Assembly (NCBI GenBank): GCA_035691285.1 | Contig: DASSJI010000004.1 | Location: 1 to 8,853 of the forward strand | Direction: 5' to 3' | Length of the DNA stretch: 8,853 bases | Source: DATFEN01 sp035691285 | Lineage (GTDB): Bacteria > Acidobacteriota > Vicinamibacteria > Fen-336 | Shown: positions 1-5,896 of the stretch, one piece after another | Numbering within the stretch: the first letter of the stretch is position 1 | Layout of the letters: every line of letters begins with the position of its first letter | Made by a program: the position numbers and the translations under genes | The notes under the pieces: generated by a model | Database searches by the model: none | Told to the model about the DNA's origin: nothing | Seen by the model: the letters and a program-made list of their open reading frames with translations, nothing else

Positions 1-2
1 TG

Positions 3-98
3 CGCCCCGAGGTCCAGCGTGTCATCGACCGCCTCGCCGACGTGCCCGTGGACATCTCCCCGCGCTACGTCACCGCCGAGGAGCTCGTCGCACAGTAG
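3..98 (+). CDS. 3' end of an unidentified protein-coding gene (partial)
   Basis: An open frame runs in from the left edge and stops at TAG (96-98), giving the last 31 residues of a protein (RPEVQRVIDRLADVPVDISP, then RYVTAEELVAQ). The frame has the usual high-GC third-position bias, and the peptide looks like an ordinary soluble C-terminal helix plus tail. I do not recognise the family from so short a piece. A short inverted repeat (CGAGA 124-128 / TCTCG 136-140) follows the stop, but with no T-run it is a poor terminator. The gap to the next recognisable reading frame is about 60 nt, so co-transcription with the P450 remnant is possible but not shown. Confidence 0.6.
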   Translation, partial: RPEVQRVIDRLADVPVDISPRYVTAEELVAQ

Positions 99-157
99 AC
101 CTCTGCAAAGCTCGTTTCAGCACCGAGAGCGGGGTTCTCGCGTAGGATAGGCGTCGT

Positions 158-460
158 GTGGCGGCGGGGCGACGTTGCTTCCTACCTGGCCCCGCTGTCG
201 TTCGCGGCGTGGAAGCGGCCGCACTCATTGAAGTGCCGGATCCGGGCTTGAGGCTCCTTCGCGCGCGCGACCTCGCCCGCTCGCGCTTCAAGGCCAATCC
301 GTACCCCTTCTATTCCCGCTTGCGCGTGGAGGCCCCGGTCTGCCGTCTCGCGGAGATGCGTCTGGCGCGGCCGTCCGAATCGCTGCGGTGGCGAGAGGTG
401 ATCCCGCTGCGCTCGCTGGAGGAGCTGCCCGTGGAGCTCGGGAGCGAGCGCCCGAGATGA
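158..460 (+). pseudogene. Cytochrome P450 remnant: N-terminus fused to C-terminus, catalytic core deleted
   Basis: The 100-residue frame joins two pieces typical of bacterial cytochrome P450s. Residues about 34-63 (ARDLARSRFKANPYPFYSRL and on to APVCR) match the N-terminal 'F-x-x-NPYPFYxRLRxEAPV' segment. Residues about 64-96 (LAEMRLARPSESLRW, then IPLRSLEELPVEL) match the last strands, which normally read like 'PDLRLAxPPExLRWRP..LRGLxxLPV'. Nothing lies between them. The I-helix, the K-helix ExxR and the FGxGxHxCxG heme-cysteine loop are all absent, so roughly 300-350 residues are missing compared with a normal ~400-residue P450. The fusion is in frame, around positions 340-355. The GTG at 158 has no clear ribosome site; TTG at 247 or GTG at 234 would give a more P450-like start. 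The stop overlaps the next start as ATGA. It cannot bind heme as a P450. Alternatives are an assembly deletion or, less likely, a small protein that has been given a new role. Confidence 0.7.
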
Positions 461-966
461 GCAAAGAGCCGATGCCCCGGCCCGAGCTGAAGCAGTTCAG
501 CGCCCTGACGCCCAACGATTTCGAGCGACACCCCGTCTGGATCGGCTGCCACACAGCCGACTGCGACGAGCCGTGGTACGAGGAGACGGACGAGGAAACC
601 TTCCGGCCTCGGGTCGGGGCGCTCCCGGCCGATCCGTCCGAGGGCATGCTCCTGGTTCGTGCCACGGCCACGTTGGCCGACGGCAGCCGGCTGCCCGGCT
701 TCCTCACCCCCGCTTTCGAGGCGGACGATCTTGGCGCGCTTCAGCCGCAGGTCTTCGTTGGAGGCCGCATGTTCTCGTTCTGGGGAGGGATGTTCGGCGT
801 GCCCGACGAGGCTCGGAGGCAGTTCTACCGGGCGGTCGGCAAGCCGGCCGAGGCCGTCTTTCCGATGGAGGTCGCCGCCCAGCCGGCGCTCTGCGGTGGC
901 GTCGGACGTGCCTCGGTCGCGGGCTTCTACAAATCCGCAGCGGACCGGGTGGAAGTGGTGCGATGA
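457..966 (+). CDS. Hypothetical protein, 169 aa, coupled to the P450 remnant
   Basis: I do not recognise this family. It encodes a soluble, acidic-leaning 169-residue protein with no signal peptide and no membrane segment. Visible features are a WIGCHTADCDEPWYEETDEE stretch (residues 28-47, with Cys31 and Cys36 amid many acidic residues), a strand-rich middle part (LLVRATATLADGSRLPGFLTP, about 65-85) and an aromatic FSFWGGMFG motif (106-114). Cys146 lies near the C-terminus. The ATG at 457 overlaps the stop of the P450 remnant (ATGA), which suggests translational coupling. A GGAG at 441-444 is rather distant, and the in-frame ATG at 472 is an alternative start. The coupling suggests it was once co-expressed with an intact P450, but no function can be assigned. 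It converges on the alpha/beta hydrolase gene, with 22 nt between the two stops. Confidence 0.75.
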   Translation: MSKEPMPRPELKQFSALTPNDFERHPVWIGCHTADCDEPWYEETDEETFRPRVGALPADPSEGMLLVRATATLADGSRLPGFLTPAFEADDLGALQPQVFVGGRMFSFWGGMFGVPDEARRQFYRAVGKPAEAVFPMEVAAQPALCGGVGRASVAGFYKSAADRVEVVR

Positions 967-988
967 CGCGGAGCGACGCTCTGGTGGG

Positions 989-1864
989 CTACAGGCCGTT
1001 CTCGGACAGGAACGCCTCCACGGTCGGCCAGTAGCCGTCGTTCAGGCTCGCGCCGGCGTGGGGCTCGCCCGGTGCGACCCACAGGCGCTTGGGACCGGGG
1101 TGGGCGTCGAGGATGCGGCGAACGACGGGCTCCGGCATGCGCGGGTCGGCGCCGTCCACGATGAGGAGGAGCGGCGCGCGCAGGCGCCGGGCCGCGGCCA
1201 CGCAATCCACCTCGTCTGCGTCGAAGCCGGCCCGCCACTCGGCCAGCGCGATGGACAGCGGAAGGATCGGCACCCAACGAGGCAGCCCGTAGAACAAACT
1301 CGCGTGGTGCGCCATGGTCTCGCGGTAGGAGTCGTAGGGAGCCTCGCCGATCGCGGCGCGCACGTCGTCCCGGCCCGCGGCGGCCAGCAGGACGGCCACG
1401 GCCCCCATCGAGACCCCCGAGACGACGAAGCCCCGCGGCGCGAGACCCTGGCCGCGCAGCCAATCCATGGCGGCGCGGACGTCCCGGCTCTCGCGGCCGC
1501 CGAGGGTCGTGTGCTCTCCGTCGCTGCGGCCGTGGCCGCGCATCTCGAGCAGCAGCACGCTGTGGCCGCGAGCCCCGAAGTGACGCGCCATCCCCGCATA
1601 GCTCTCGATCGCGTCCCCGAACCCGTGGGCGACCACGACGGTCGCACGAGCGCCGTCGCGGCGCAGCAGCCACGTCCGCAGCCGCAGCCCGTCCGAGGGC
1701 AGCCAGCCCTCCTCGAAGCCCGGCTCGGGACCGCCGCCTCCCTGCCGGTACGGCGCGATCATCAGCGAGGAGAACACCCAGGGCAGCACCGCGAAGGCCA
1801 CCGAGCCGTAGAAGACGACGCGAAGCAGGATCCGGTCGCGACGCCGGCGCGGCCCTCGCCACAC
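989..1864 (-). CDS. Membrane-anchored alpha/beta hydrolase (serine hydrolase/esterase-like)
   Basis: A 291-residue alpha/beta-hydrolase-fold protein. The N-terminus is basic (MWRGPRRRRDR), followed by a hydrophobic segment (about residues 12-36) that probably acts as an uncleaved anchor and puts the catalytic domain outside the cytoplasmic membrane. Oxyanion motif HGFG is at 80-83, a conserved LEMRGHGRSDG at 106-116, nucleophile elbow G-V-S-M-G with Ser152, probable acid Asp240 in VDGADPRMP, and His269 in GEPHAG. The order and spacing suit single-domain hydrolases of the BEM46/YfhR kind, so esterase or thioesterase-like activity is likely, but the substrate is unknown. The start is GTG at 1864 without an obvious Shine-Dalgarno; starts further inside the frame would lose the anchor. 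It lies 34 nt downstream of the TonB gene on the same strand, probably in one transcript. The gap between them holds a GC-rich hairpin. Confidence 0.85.
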   Translation of the reverse strand: MWRGPRRRRDRILLRVVFYGSVAFAVLPWVFSSLMIAPYRQGGGGPEPGFEEGWLPSDGLRLRTWLLRRDGARATVVVAHGFGDAIESYAGMARHFGARGHSVLLLEMRGHGRSDGEHTTLGGRESRDVRAAMDWLRGQGLAPRGFVVSGVSMGAVAVLLAAAGRDDVRAAIGEAPYDSYRETMAHHASLFYGLPRWVPILPLSIALAEWRAGFDADEVDCVAAARRLRAPLLLIVDGADPRMPEPVVRRILDAHPGPKRLWVAPGEPHAGASLNDGYWPTVEAFLSENGL

Positions 1865-1876
1865 GCCGGGATGCTA

Positions 1877-1894
1877 CCGCGGCCCGCTCCGCGG
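1877..1894 (-). other. GC-rich inverted repeat between the TonB and hydrolase genes
   Basis: Two CCGCGG arms (1877-1882 and 1889-1894) are separated by six bases, so the - strand transcript can form a strong hairpin in the 34-nt gap after the TonB-family stop. A competing stem CCCGC/GCGGG overlaps it. No run of T follows on the - strand, so it is not a standard intrinsic terminator. It could reduce expression of the hydrolase relative to the TonB gene, or protect an mRNA end. It could also be chance, since GC-rich palindromes are common at this base composition. Confidence 0.3.
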
Positions 1895-1898
1895 GGGC

Positions 1899-2726
1899 TC
1901 AGTGCGCCTCGGGAGCGTTCTGGATCTTGAAGAACAGCGTGACGGTCAGCAGGAACTCGGTCGGCACGCCGTTGAGCAGCAGGGGCTGGTAGCGCCACTG
2001 CCGGACCGCTTCCCGGGCCGCGTCGTCGAAGAGCGGCGACCCGCGGAGGACCGTGACCTCCTTGACCTTCCCGACCGTGTCGACGTGCGCCTCGAGGATG
2101 ATGATCGCCTGCGCGCGCGCCTGGACCGCGAGGGGCGGATAGGTCGGTTCCACCCGGCGCACGATCTTCGGGGCGACGACCTGCCCGCCGATCCGCACGA
2201 CCTTGGCCGGCGGCGGCGGCGCTGCGGGGAGCCCGCCCACGACGCCCCCGAGCACGCCGCCCGGCACGCCACCCTCGACGCCGCCCGGCACTCCGCCCTC
2301 GACGCCCAGGTCGAGCGTCGATTCGAGCTTGATCTCAGTCGGGACCTCGATCGGCGCGATGAACGCGCTCGGCGGTGGAGTCGCCTGTGGCGCGACCGTC
2401 GGCCGAGCGACGCGGGCAGCCGCGGCCGGCGGGGGTGGCGGCGGGGGTGGCGGCGGGGCCTCCTGCGGCATGACGAAGAAAGCGCGGACGGCGTCCCCGA
2501 CCTCAGGCAGCGCGGGATCGAAGAAGGCGAGCGGAATCAGGATCAGACCCCCGACGCCGAGCACGTGGAAGAGCAGCGACGCCGTGACCGTCGCCTTGCG
2601 GCGCCGCGCGGCCTCCTCCGGATCGGTCCGCAGGAGGAACTCGAAGCGCGGTGCGGCGAGGTCCGGCCGTGCGGTCGCTCGGCTGGGCGTTTGCAGCGGC
2701 GGCGGGAATACTGGGGCAGCGCTCAT
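1899..2726 (-). CDS. TonB-family energy transducer
   Basis: A 275-residue protein with TonB architecture. A cytoplasmic N-terminus (about 1-46, ending RRRKATVTAS) leads into one membrane segment (about 47-68). A ten-proline run (91-100) and a Pro/Ala linker follow, then a Gly-Val repeat (about 141-165), and a TonB C-terminal domain (about 178-270) with the hallmark RVEPTYPPLA, SPLFDDAAREAVRQWRY and LNGVPTEF blocks. It would couple proton-motive force, through ExbB/ExbD, to outer-membrane receptors or another periplasmic task. Neither ExbBD nor a receptor gene is in the window, so its partner is unknown. The start at 2726 is supported by GGAGG (2734-2738 on the - strand) 7 nt upstream; the open frame extends 47 codons further, but that extension is low-complexity and lacks a good ribosome site. 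It is divergent from the four-cysteine protein gene. Confidence 0.9.
   Translation of the reverse strand: MSAAPVFPPPLQTPSRATARPDLAAPRFEFLLRTDPEEAARRRKATVTASLLFHVLGVGGLILIPLAFFDPALPEVGDAVRAFFVMPQEAPPPPPPPPPPAAAARVARPTVAPQATPPPSAFIAPIEVPTEIKLESTLDLGVEGGVPGGVEGGVPGGVLGGVVGGLPAAPPPPAKVVRIGGQVVAPKIVRRVEPTYPPLAVQARAQAIIILEAHVDTVGKVKEVTVLRGSPLFDDAAREAVRQWRYQPLLLNGVPTEFLLTVTLFFKIQNAPEAH
2232..2306 (-). repeat. Gly-Val tandem repeat encoded inside the TonB-family gene
   Basis: The DNA repeats a roughly 30-nt unit about twice, with degenerate shorter copies, encoding GGVEGGVPGG-type pentads (GGVxG, x = E, P, L or V). It lies between the proline-rich linker and the TonB C-terminal domain. The neighbouring poly-proline stretch is itself encoded by a near-repetitive CCG/CCC tract (about 2427-2456). 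Both tracts are prone to slippage and could vary in length between strains. Confidence 0.7.
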
Positions 2727-2854
2727 CGGGCGACCTCCGGCGACCGTTGAAACCAACAAGCGTGCCAGGGTCGCTCGGCGGCCTGGCGCCCGGGCATCCA
2801 CATTGCAGCTTCTGCGCCGAAAGGGCCTGCCAAGGCCGCCGTCGGAGGGTGCCC
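2727..2854. other. Divergent intergenic region between the TonB gene and the four-cysteine protein gene
   Basis: These 128 nt must carry the start signals for two divergent genes. The ribosome site for the - strand gene is GGAGG (2734-2738, - strand), and that for the + strand gene is GGAGGG (2844-2849). A TTGAAA (2747-2752) resembles a -35 element for the + strand, but no convincing -10 lies at the right distance. A small inverted repeat GTTG-AAAC-CAAC (2746-2757) overlaps it. I see no riboswitch or small RNA. Confidence 0.4.
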
Positions 2855-3208
2855 ATGGAACTCGCAATGTCGGACCAGCTTCTCGAGCGCGTCTGGCGCA
2901 AGATCCAGGAGCACGTCTGCAGCGTCTGCCTCGACCGCCACGACGACGGCACTTGCGGCCTGGGCCGGCGCAACTGCGCGCTGGCCGTTCACCTGCCCCG
3001 GGCCATTGAAGTCGCCAGCGCGATCGACAGCCCGCAGATGGGCCCCTACTACGAGGCGTTCGAGCGGGAGATCTGCGCCCGCTGCTCGAGCCAGAACCTG
3101 GACGGCGCGTGCCGGCTGCGGGCTCGAGCCGAGTGTGCGCTGCACGCGTACCTTCCCCTGGTCGTCGATGCGATCAGGGAAGTGACGTCTCCCGAGGGCG
3201 GCGAATAG
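2855..3208 (+). CDS. Small protein with two tandem four-cysteine modules (putative metal or Fe-S binding)
   Basis: A 117-residue protein built from a duplicated cysteine module. Module 1 has Cys22, 25, 34 and 41 (C-x2-C-x8-C-x6-C) followed by ALAVHLP. Module 2 has Cys74, 77, 86 and 94 (C-x2-C-x8-C-x7-C) followed by ALHAYLP. Each module also shares a D-G-[TA]-C turn, and the two sit about 52 residues apart. No histidine follows the CxxC pairs, so these are not c-type heme sites. Eight ordered cysteines are right for two [4Fe-4S] clusters or two structural zinc sites; which one cannot be told from sequence. There is no signal peptide, so it is cytoplasmic. The ATG at 2855 has GGAGGG 5 nt upstream; ATG at 2867 is an alternative. 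It lies upstream of, and on the same strand as, the radical SAM gene, which hints at a partner or substrate role. I do not know a named family for it. Confidence 0.8.
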   Translation: MELAMSDQLLERVWRKIQEHVCSVCLDRHDDGTCGLGRRNCALAVHLPRAIEVASAIDSPQMGPYYEAFEREICARCSSQNLDGACRLRARAECALHAYLPLVVDAIREVTSPEGGE

Positions 3209-3343
3209 ATCGAAGGATCCAGACCGCACATCTTGCGCCGAGGCCCCGCCGCTTGCGCGCTCCTTGCGGGTGGCCGCGCGGGTTGGGCGCATCGCTTGCC
3301 CCAGGAAGGGCGGCATGGTCGTTGCTCCCTGCTCGGAGGCATG
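3209..3343 (+). other. Intergenic leader upstream of the radical SAM gene, with repeated CTTGCG boxes
   Basis: No gene is supported in these 135 nt. CTTGCG occurs at 3232-3237, 3252-3257 and 3263-3268, and CTTGCC at 3294-3299, at intervals of 20, 11 and 31 nt, close to whole helical turns. The second box belongs to TTGCGCGC (3253-3260), which recurs upstream of the decaheme cytochrome gene. The boxes might bind a regulator, but chance is a real alternative in GC-rich DNA. No intrinsic terminator follows the upstream gene, so read-through is plausible. Confidence 0.3.
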
Positions 3344-4465
3344 ATGCGTCACCCCGGAGCCGCCCCGCCCTTCGTGATCCCCGATTTCGAACGTGCCCCG
3401 CTCCTGGTCATCTGGGAGACGACCCAGGCCTGCGGCCTGGCCTGCCGGCACTGCCGGGCTTCGGCGCGGCCGTGGCGCGATCCGGGTGAGCTGTCCACCG
3501 AGGAAGGGCTCGGCCTCGTCGACGCGGTCGCCGACATGGGCACGCCGCTCATGGTGCTGAGCGGGGGAGACCCGCTGAACCGGCCGGACCTCGCGCGCTT
3601 CGTCGCCTACGGCAAGGCTCGCGGCCTGCGCATGGCCACGATCCCCGCCGCCACGGAGCAGCTCACCTACGAGCGCCTGGCCGAGTTGAAGGCCGCGGGC
3701 CTCGATCAGGTCGCCTTCTCCCTGGACTTCCCCCGGGCGGACCTGCACGACGACTTTCGCTGCGTGCCCGGCGCGTTCGAGCGCACGATCCAGGCGGCCG
3801 GCTGGGCGCGGCGGCTGGGGCTCCCGCTCCAGATCAACACCACGGTGTGCGGCGAGACGGCGCCCTACCTGGAGGAGATGGCCGAGTTCGTCGCGACGCT
3901 GGGCATCGTGTTCTGGGAGGTCTTCTTCCTGGTGCCGATGGGTCGGGGCGCGCTCCTGCGCGGGCTTCGGGCCGACGACTGCGAACGCCTCTTCGAGGTG
4001 CTCTGGCGCGCGGAGTCCAAGGGGCAGTTCGTCCTCAAGGTGACCGAGGCACCGCAATACCGGCGCTGGGTCGCACAGCACGGCGGCCGCCGTGAGTCCG
4101 GCAACGGCCGGCCGGCGGTCGTCCACGCGCCCATCGGCCTGTCGCCCAAGGCCGTGAATTCGGGCAAGGGCTTCCTGTTCGTCTCGCACACGGGCGACAT
4201 CTACCCGAGCGGCTTCCTGCCCCTGCCGGTGGGCAACGTGCGGGATGGCGCGCTGGCCCAGGCCTACCGGCGCTCGCAGGTCTTCCGCGACCTGCGCGAC
4301 CCGGACTGGCTCAAGGGACGCTGCGGGCGCTGCGAGTTCCGCGCCACCTGCGGCGGCTCGCGGGCGCGCGCCTTCGCGATCACCGGCGACGCCGCGGCCA
4401 CCGATCCCTGGTGCGCGTACCGGCCGGCGGCGGCCGAGGCCAGGAGCGCGGCGTGGAGCGCCTGA
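3344..4465 (+). CDS. Radical SAM/SPASM-domain protein, NirJ/AhbD-like (TIGR04053-type)
   Basis: A 373-residue radical SAM protein. The SAM-cluster motif is C30-x3-C34-x2-C37 (TQACGLACRHCRAS), preceded by FERAPLLVIWE. The SAM-binding GGDP is at 74-77, with INTTV (164-168) and FFLVPMGRG (194-202) further on. The C-terminus carries an auxiliary-cluster motif C327-x2-C330-x5-C336-x20-C357 (CGRCEFRATCGGSRARAF, then DPWC), a shortened SPASM-like site. This set matches the TIGR04053 group, relatives of the heme d1 and alternative-heme enzymes NirJ and AhbC/AhbD. The exact reaction is unknown: tetrapyrrole side-chain chemistry or peptide modification are both possible. GGAGG (3335-3339) lies 4 nt before ATG 3344 and only 1 nt before ATG 3341, so 3344 is preferred; 3341 adds one Met. 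The 3' end overlaps the CoA-transferase gene by 13 nt. Confidence 0.88.
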   Translation: MRHPGAAPPFVIPDFERAPLLVIWETTQACGLACRHCRASARPWRDPGELSTEEGLGLVDAVADMGTPLMVLSGGDPLNRPDLARFVAYGKARGLRMATIPAATEQLTYERLAELKAAGLDQVAFSLDFPRADLHDDFRCVPGAFERTIQAAGWARRLGLPLQINTTVCGETAPYLEEMAEFVATLGIVFWEVFFLVPMGRGALLRGLRADDCERLFEVLWRAESKGQFVLKVTEAPQYRRWVAQHGGRRESGNGRPAVVHAPIGLSPKAVNSGKGFLFVSHTGDIYPSGFLPLPVGNVRDGALAQAYRRSQVFRDLRDPDWLKGRCGRCEFRATCGGSRARAFAITGDAAATDPWCAYRPAAAEARSAAWSA

Positions 4466-5784
4466 TCCGCCGCGGTCCGGCGGCCTCGCGCTGGGCCGAG
4501 GACTACAGCCGGAAGCTCACGACCGCCGCCGAGGCCATCCGCGCCATCCGCTCCGGAGACCGCGTCTGGATCCAGCCCGGCTGCAGCAACCCCGAGCCGC
4601 TGGTCCAGGCCATGGTGGCGCGCGCGGACGAGCTGCGGGACGTCGAGATCGTCCACCTGCTCACGATGGGCGTCGCGCCCTACGCGGAGCCGCGGTACTC
4701 CGCGTCCTTCCGGCACCGCTCGCTCTTCACGGGCGGGAACGTCCGCGAGGCGGTGAACGACGGCCGCGCCGACTTCGTGCCCGTCCACCTGTCCGACATC
4801 CCGCGCCTGATCGCCTCGGGACAGCAGCCGGTGGACGTCGCCCTCGTGCATCTCTCCCCCCCGGACGAGCACGGCTTCTGCTCGTTCGGCGTCGGCGTCG
4901 AGTGCACGAAGGCCGCGGCCGAAGCGGCCCGCGACGTCGTCGCGCTGGTCAACGCGCAGATGCCGCGCTCCCTGGGCGACTGCTTCATTCACGTCTCGCG
5001 GCTCGGCCACGTCGTGGAGGTCGACCGGCCGGTCCTCGAGCTCGAGGCGCCCGCGGCGGTGAGCGCGGTTTCCCGGGCGATCGGCGTCCGGGTGGCGGAG
5101 CTGATCGAGAACGGCGCCACGCTCCAGATGGGCATCGGCGAGGTGCCGGACGCCATCCTCCACGAGCTCAAGGACCGCCGCGACCTCGGGATCCACACCG
5201 AGATGTTCTCGGACGGCGTCGTGGAGCTGTTCGAGGCGGGGGTGATCAACGGCGAGGCCAAGACGCTGCACCGGGGCAAGATCGTGGCCTCGTTCGTGCT
5301 CGGCTCGAAGCGCTGCTTCGACTTCCTTCACAACAACCCGTTCGTCGAGTTCCATCCCTCCGACTACGTGAACGATCCGTTCATCATCGCCCGCAACGAG
5401 CGCATGGTGGCGATCAATGCGGCCCTCGCCGTGGACATCACCGGCCAGGTGTGCGCCGACTCCCTGGGCCGCTCGATCTACTCGGGCTTCGGGGGCCAGG
5501 CCGACTTCATCCGCGGCGCCGCCCGCGCGCGGCGCGGCAAGCCGGTCATCGTGCTGCCTTCGACTGCCAAGGGAGGATCGCTGTCGCGGATCGTGGACGT
5601 CCTGCCCGAGGGATCCGGCGTGGTCACGACCCGGGCCGACGTGCACTACGTCGCCACCGAGCACGGCGTCGCCCACCTGTACGGGAAGAGCCTCCGGGAA
5701 CGGGCCAGAGCCCTCATTGGCGTGGCGCACCCCGACTTCCGCGAGGAGCTGACCTGGGCCGCCCGACGGCGGAGGGTCCTGTGA
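4453..5784 (+). CDS. Acetyl-CoA hydrolase/transferase-family CoA-transferase (4-hydroxybutyrate CoA-transferase-like)
   Basis: A 443-residue class I-type CoA-transferase of the acetyl-CoA hydrolase/4-hydroxybutyrate CoA-transferase family, full length for that family. The N-terminal half holds SGDRVWIQPGCSNPEPL (34-50) and HLSPPDEHGFCSFGV (133-147). The C-terminal half has MGIGEVPDAIL (226-236), the probable catalytic Glu250 in IHTEMFSDGVVEL, NDPFIIARNERMVAINAA (307-324) and the conserved GFGGQADFIRGA (345-356). Such enzymes move CoA between acyl-CoA and a carboxylate through a glutamyl-CoA intermediate in the cytoplasm; the acyl substrate cannot be read from sequence. The GTG start at 4453 is set by AGGAG (4442-4446) 6 nt upstream, inside the radical SAM gene. 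The open frame extends 14 codons further without a better site. The 13-nt overlap suggests translational coupling, an unusual pairing for a central-metabolism enzyme. Confidence 0.92.
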   Translation: MERLIRRGPAASRWAEDYSRKLTTAAEAIRAIRSGDRVWIQPGCSNPEPLVQAMVARADELRDVEIVHLLTMGVAPYAEPRYSASFRHRSLFTGGNVREAVNDGRADFVPVHLSDIPRLIASGQQPVDVALVHLSPPDEHGFCSFGVGVECTKAAAEAARDVVALVNAQMPRSLGDCFIHVSRLGHVVEVDRPVLELEAPAAVSAVSRAIGVRVAELIENGATLQMGIGEVPDAILHELKDRRDLGIHTEMFSDGVVELFEAGVINGEAKTLHRGKIVASFVLGSKRCFDFLHNNPFVEFHPSDYVNDPFIIARNERMVAINAALAVDITGQVCADSLGRSIYSGFGGQADFIRGAARARRGKPVIVLPSTAKGGSLSRIVDVLPEGSGVVTTRADVHYVATEHGVAHLYGKSLRERARALIGVAHPDFREELTWAARRRRVL

Positions 5785-5804
5785 AGGGGCGCCGCCTGGG
5801 CGCA

Positions 5805-5820
5805 TGGCACGGACCTTGGT
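5805..5820 (+). promoter_or_regulatory. Candidate sigma-54 (-24/-12) promoter element
   Basis: TGGCACGGACCTTGGT matches the sigma-54 consensus TGGCACG-N4-TTGC[AT] at every fixed position except the C of the -12 GC dinucleotide, which is G here. The GG (5806-5807) is exactly 10 nt from the -12 position (5818-5819), the required spacing. It points towards the decaheme cytochrome gene. No enhancer-binding site was identified. Part of it overlaps a palindrome GGACC-TT-GGTCC (5811-5822), which may be the real functional element instead. Confidence 0.35.
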
Positions 5821-5846
5821 CCCCGATGCGGACGTGACGGAAGTTG

Positions 5847-5877
5847 TTGACCTCGGTACTGAAATAAGGAATATAAA
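5847..5877 (+). promoter_or_regulatory. Candidate sigma-70-type promoter of the decaheme cytochrome/porin operon
   Basis: TTGACC (5847-5852) resembles a -35 hexamer. An unusually AT-rich stretch follows (5861-5878, gaaataaggaatataaag) and contains TATAAA (5872-5877, 19-nt spacer) and AATATA (5870-5875, 17-nt spacer) as -10 candidates. AT-rich DNA like this stands out sharply in this window. Transcription would begin near 5882-5886, leaving a leader of about 50 nt before the ATG at 5938. Confidence 0.5.
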
Positions 5878-5896
5878 GTCCCCAGAGCCGCAGAGT

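Noticed and set aside
124..140. Inverted repeat CGAGA/TCTCG after the first stop codon, as a terminator
   Set aside because: The stem is five base pairs without a T-run, too weak to call.
971..981. Hairpin GAGCG-A-CGCTC between the convergent stops at 966 and 989, as a terminator
   Set aside because: The usable stem is only about 4 bp with a 3-nt loop, and no T-run follows on either strand.
659..1930. A 423-codon + strand frame across the hypothetical gene and the hydrolase
   Set aside because: It is out of frame with the hypothetical protein and antisense to the hydrolase, whose catalytic motifs are intact.
2232..2306. A CRISPR-like or mobile-element repeat
   Set aside because: The repeat is inside the TonB reading frame, keeps codon phase and encodes a Gly-Val linker; there are no unique spacers.
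2918..3136. The cysteine-pair protein as a small multiheme cytochrome
   Set aside because: None of the CxxC pairs is followed by histidine and there is no signal peptide, so it is not a c-type cytochrome.
2723..4189. A 488-codon open frame on the - strand opposite the cysteine protein and the radical SAM gene
   Set aside because: It is a shadow of two well-supported + strand genes and would also run into the start region of the TonB gene.
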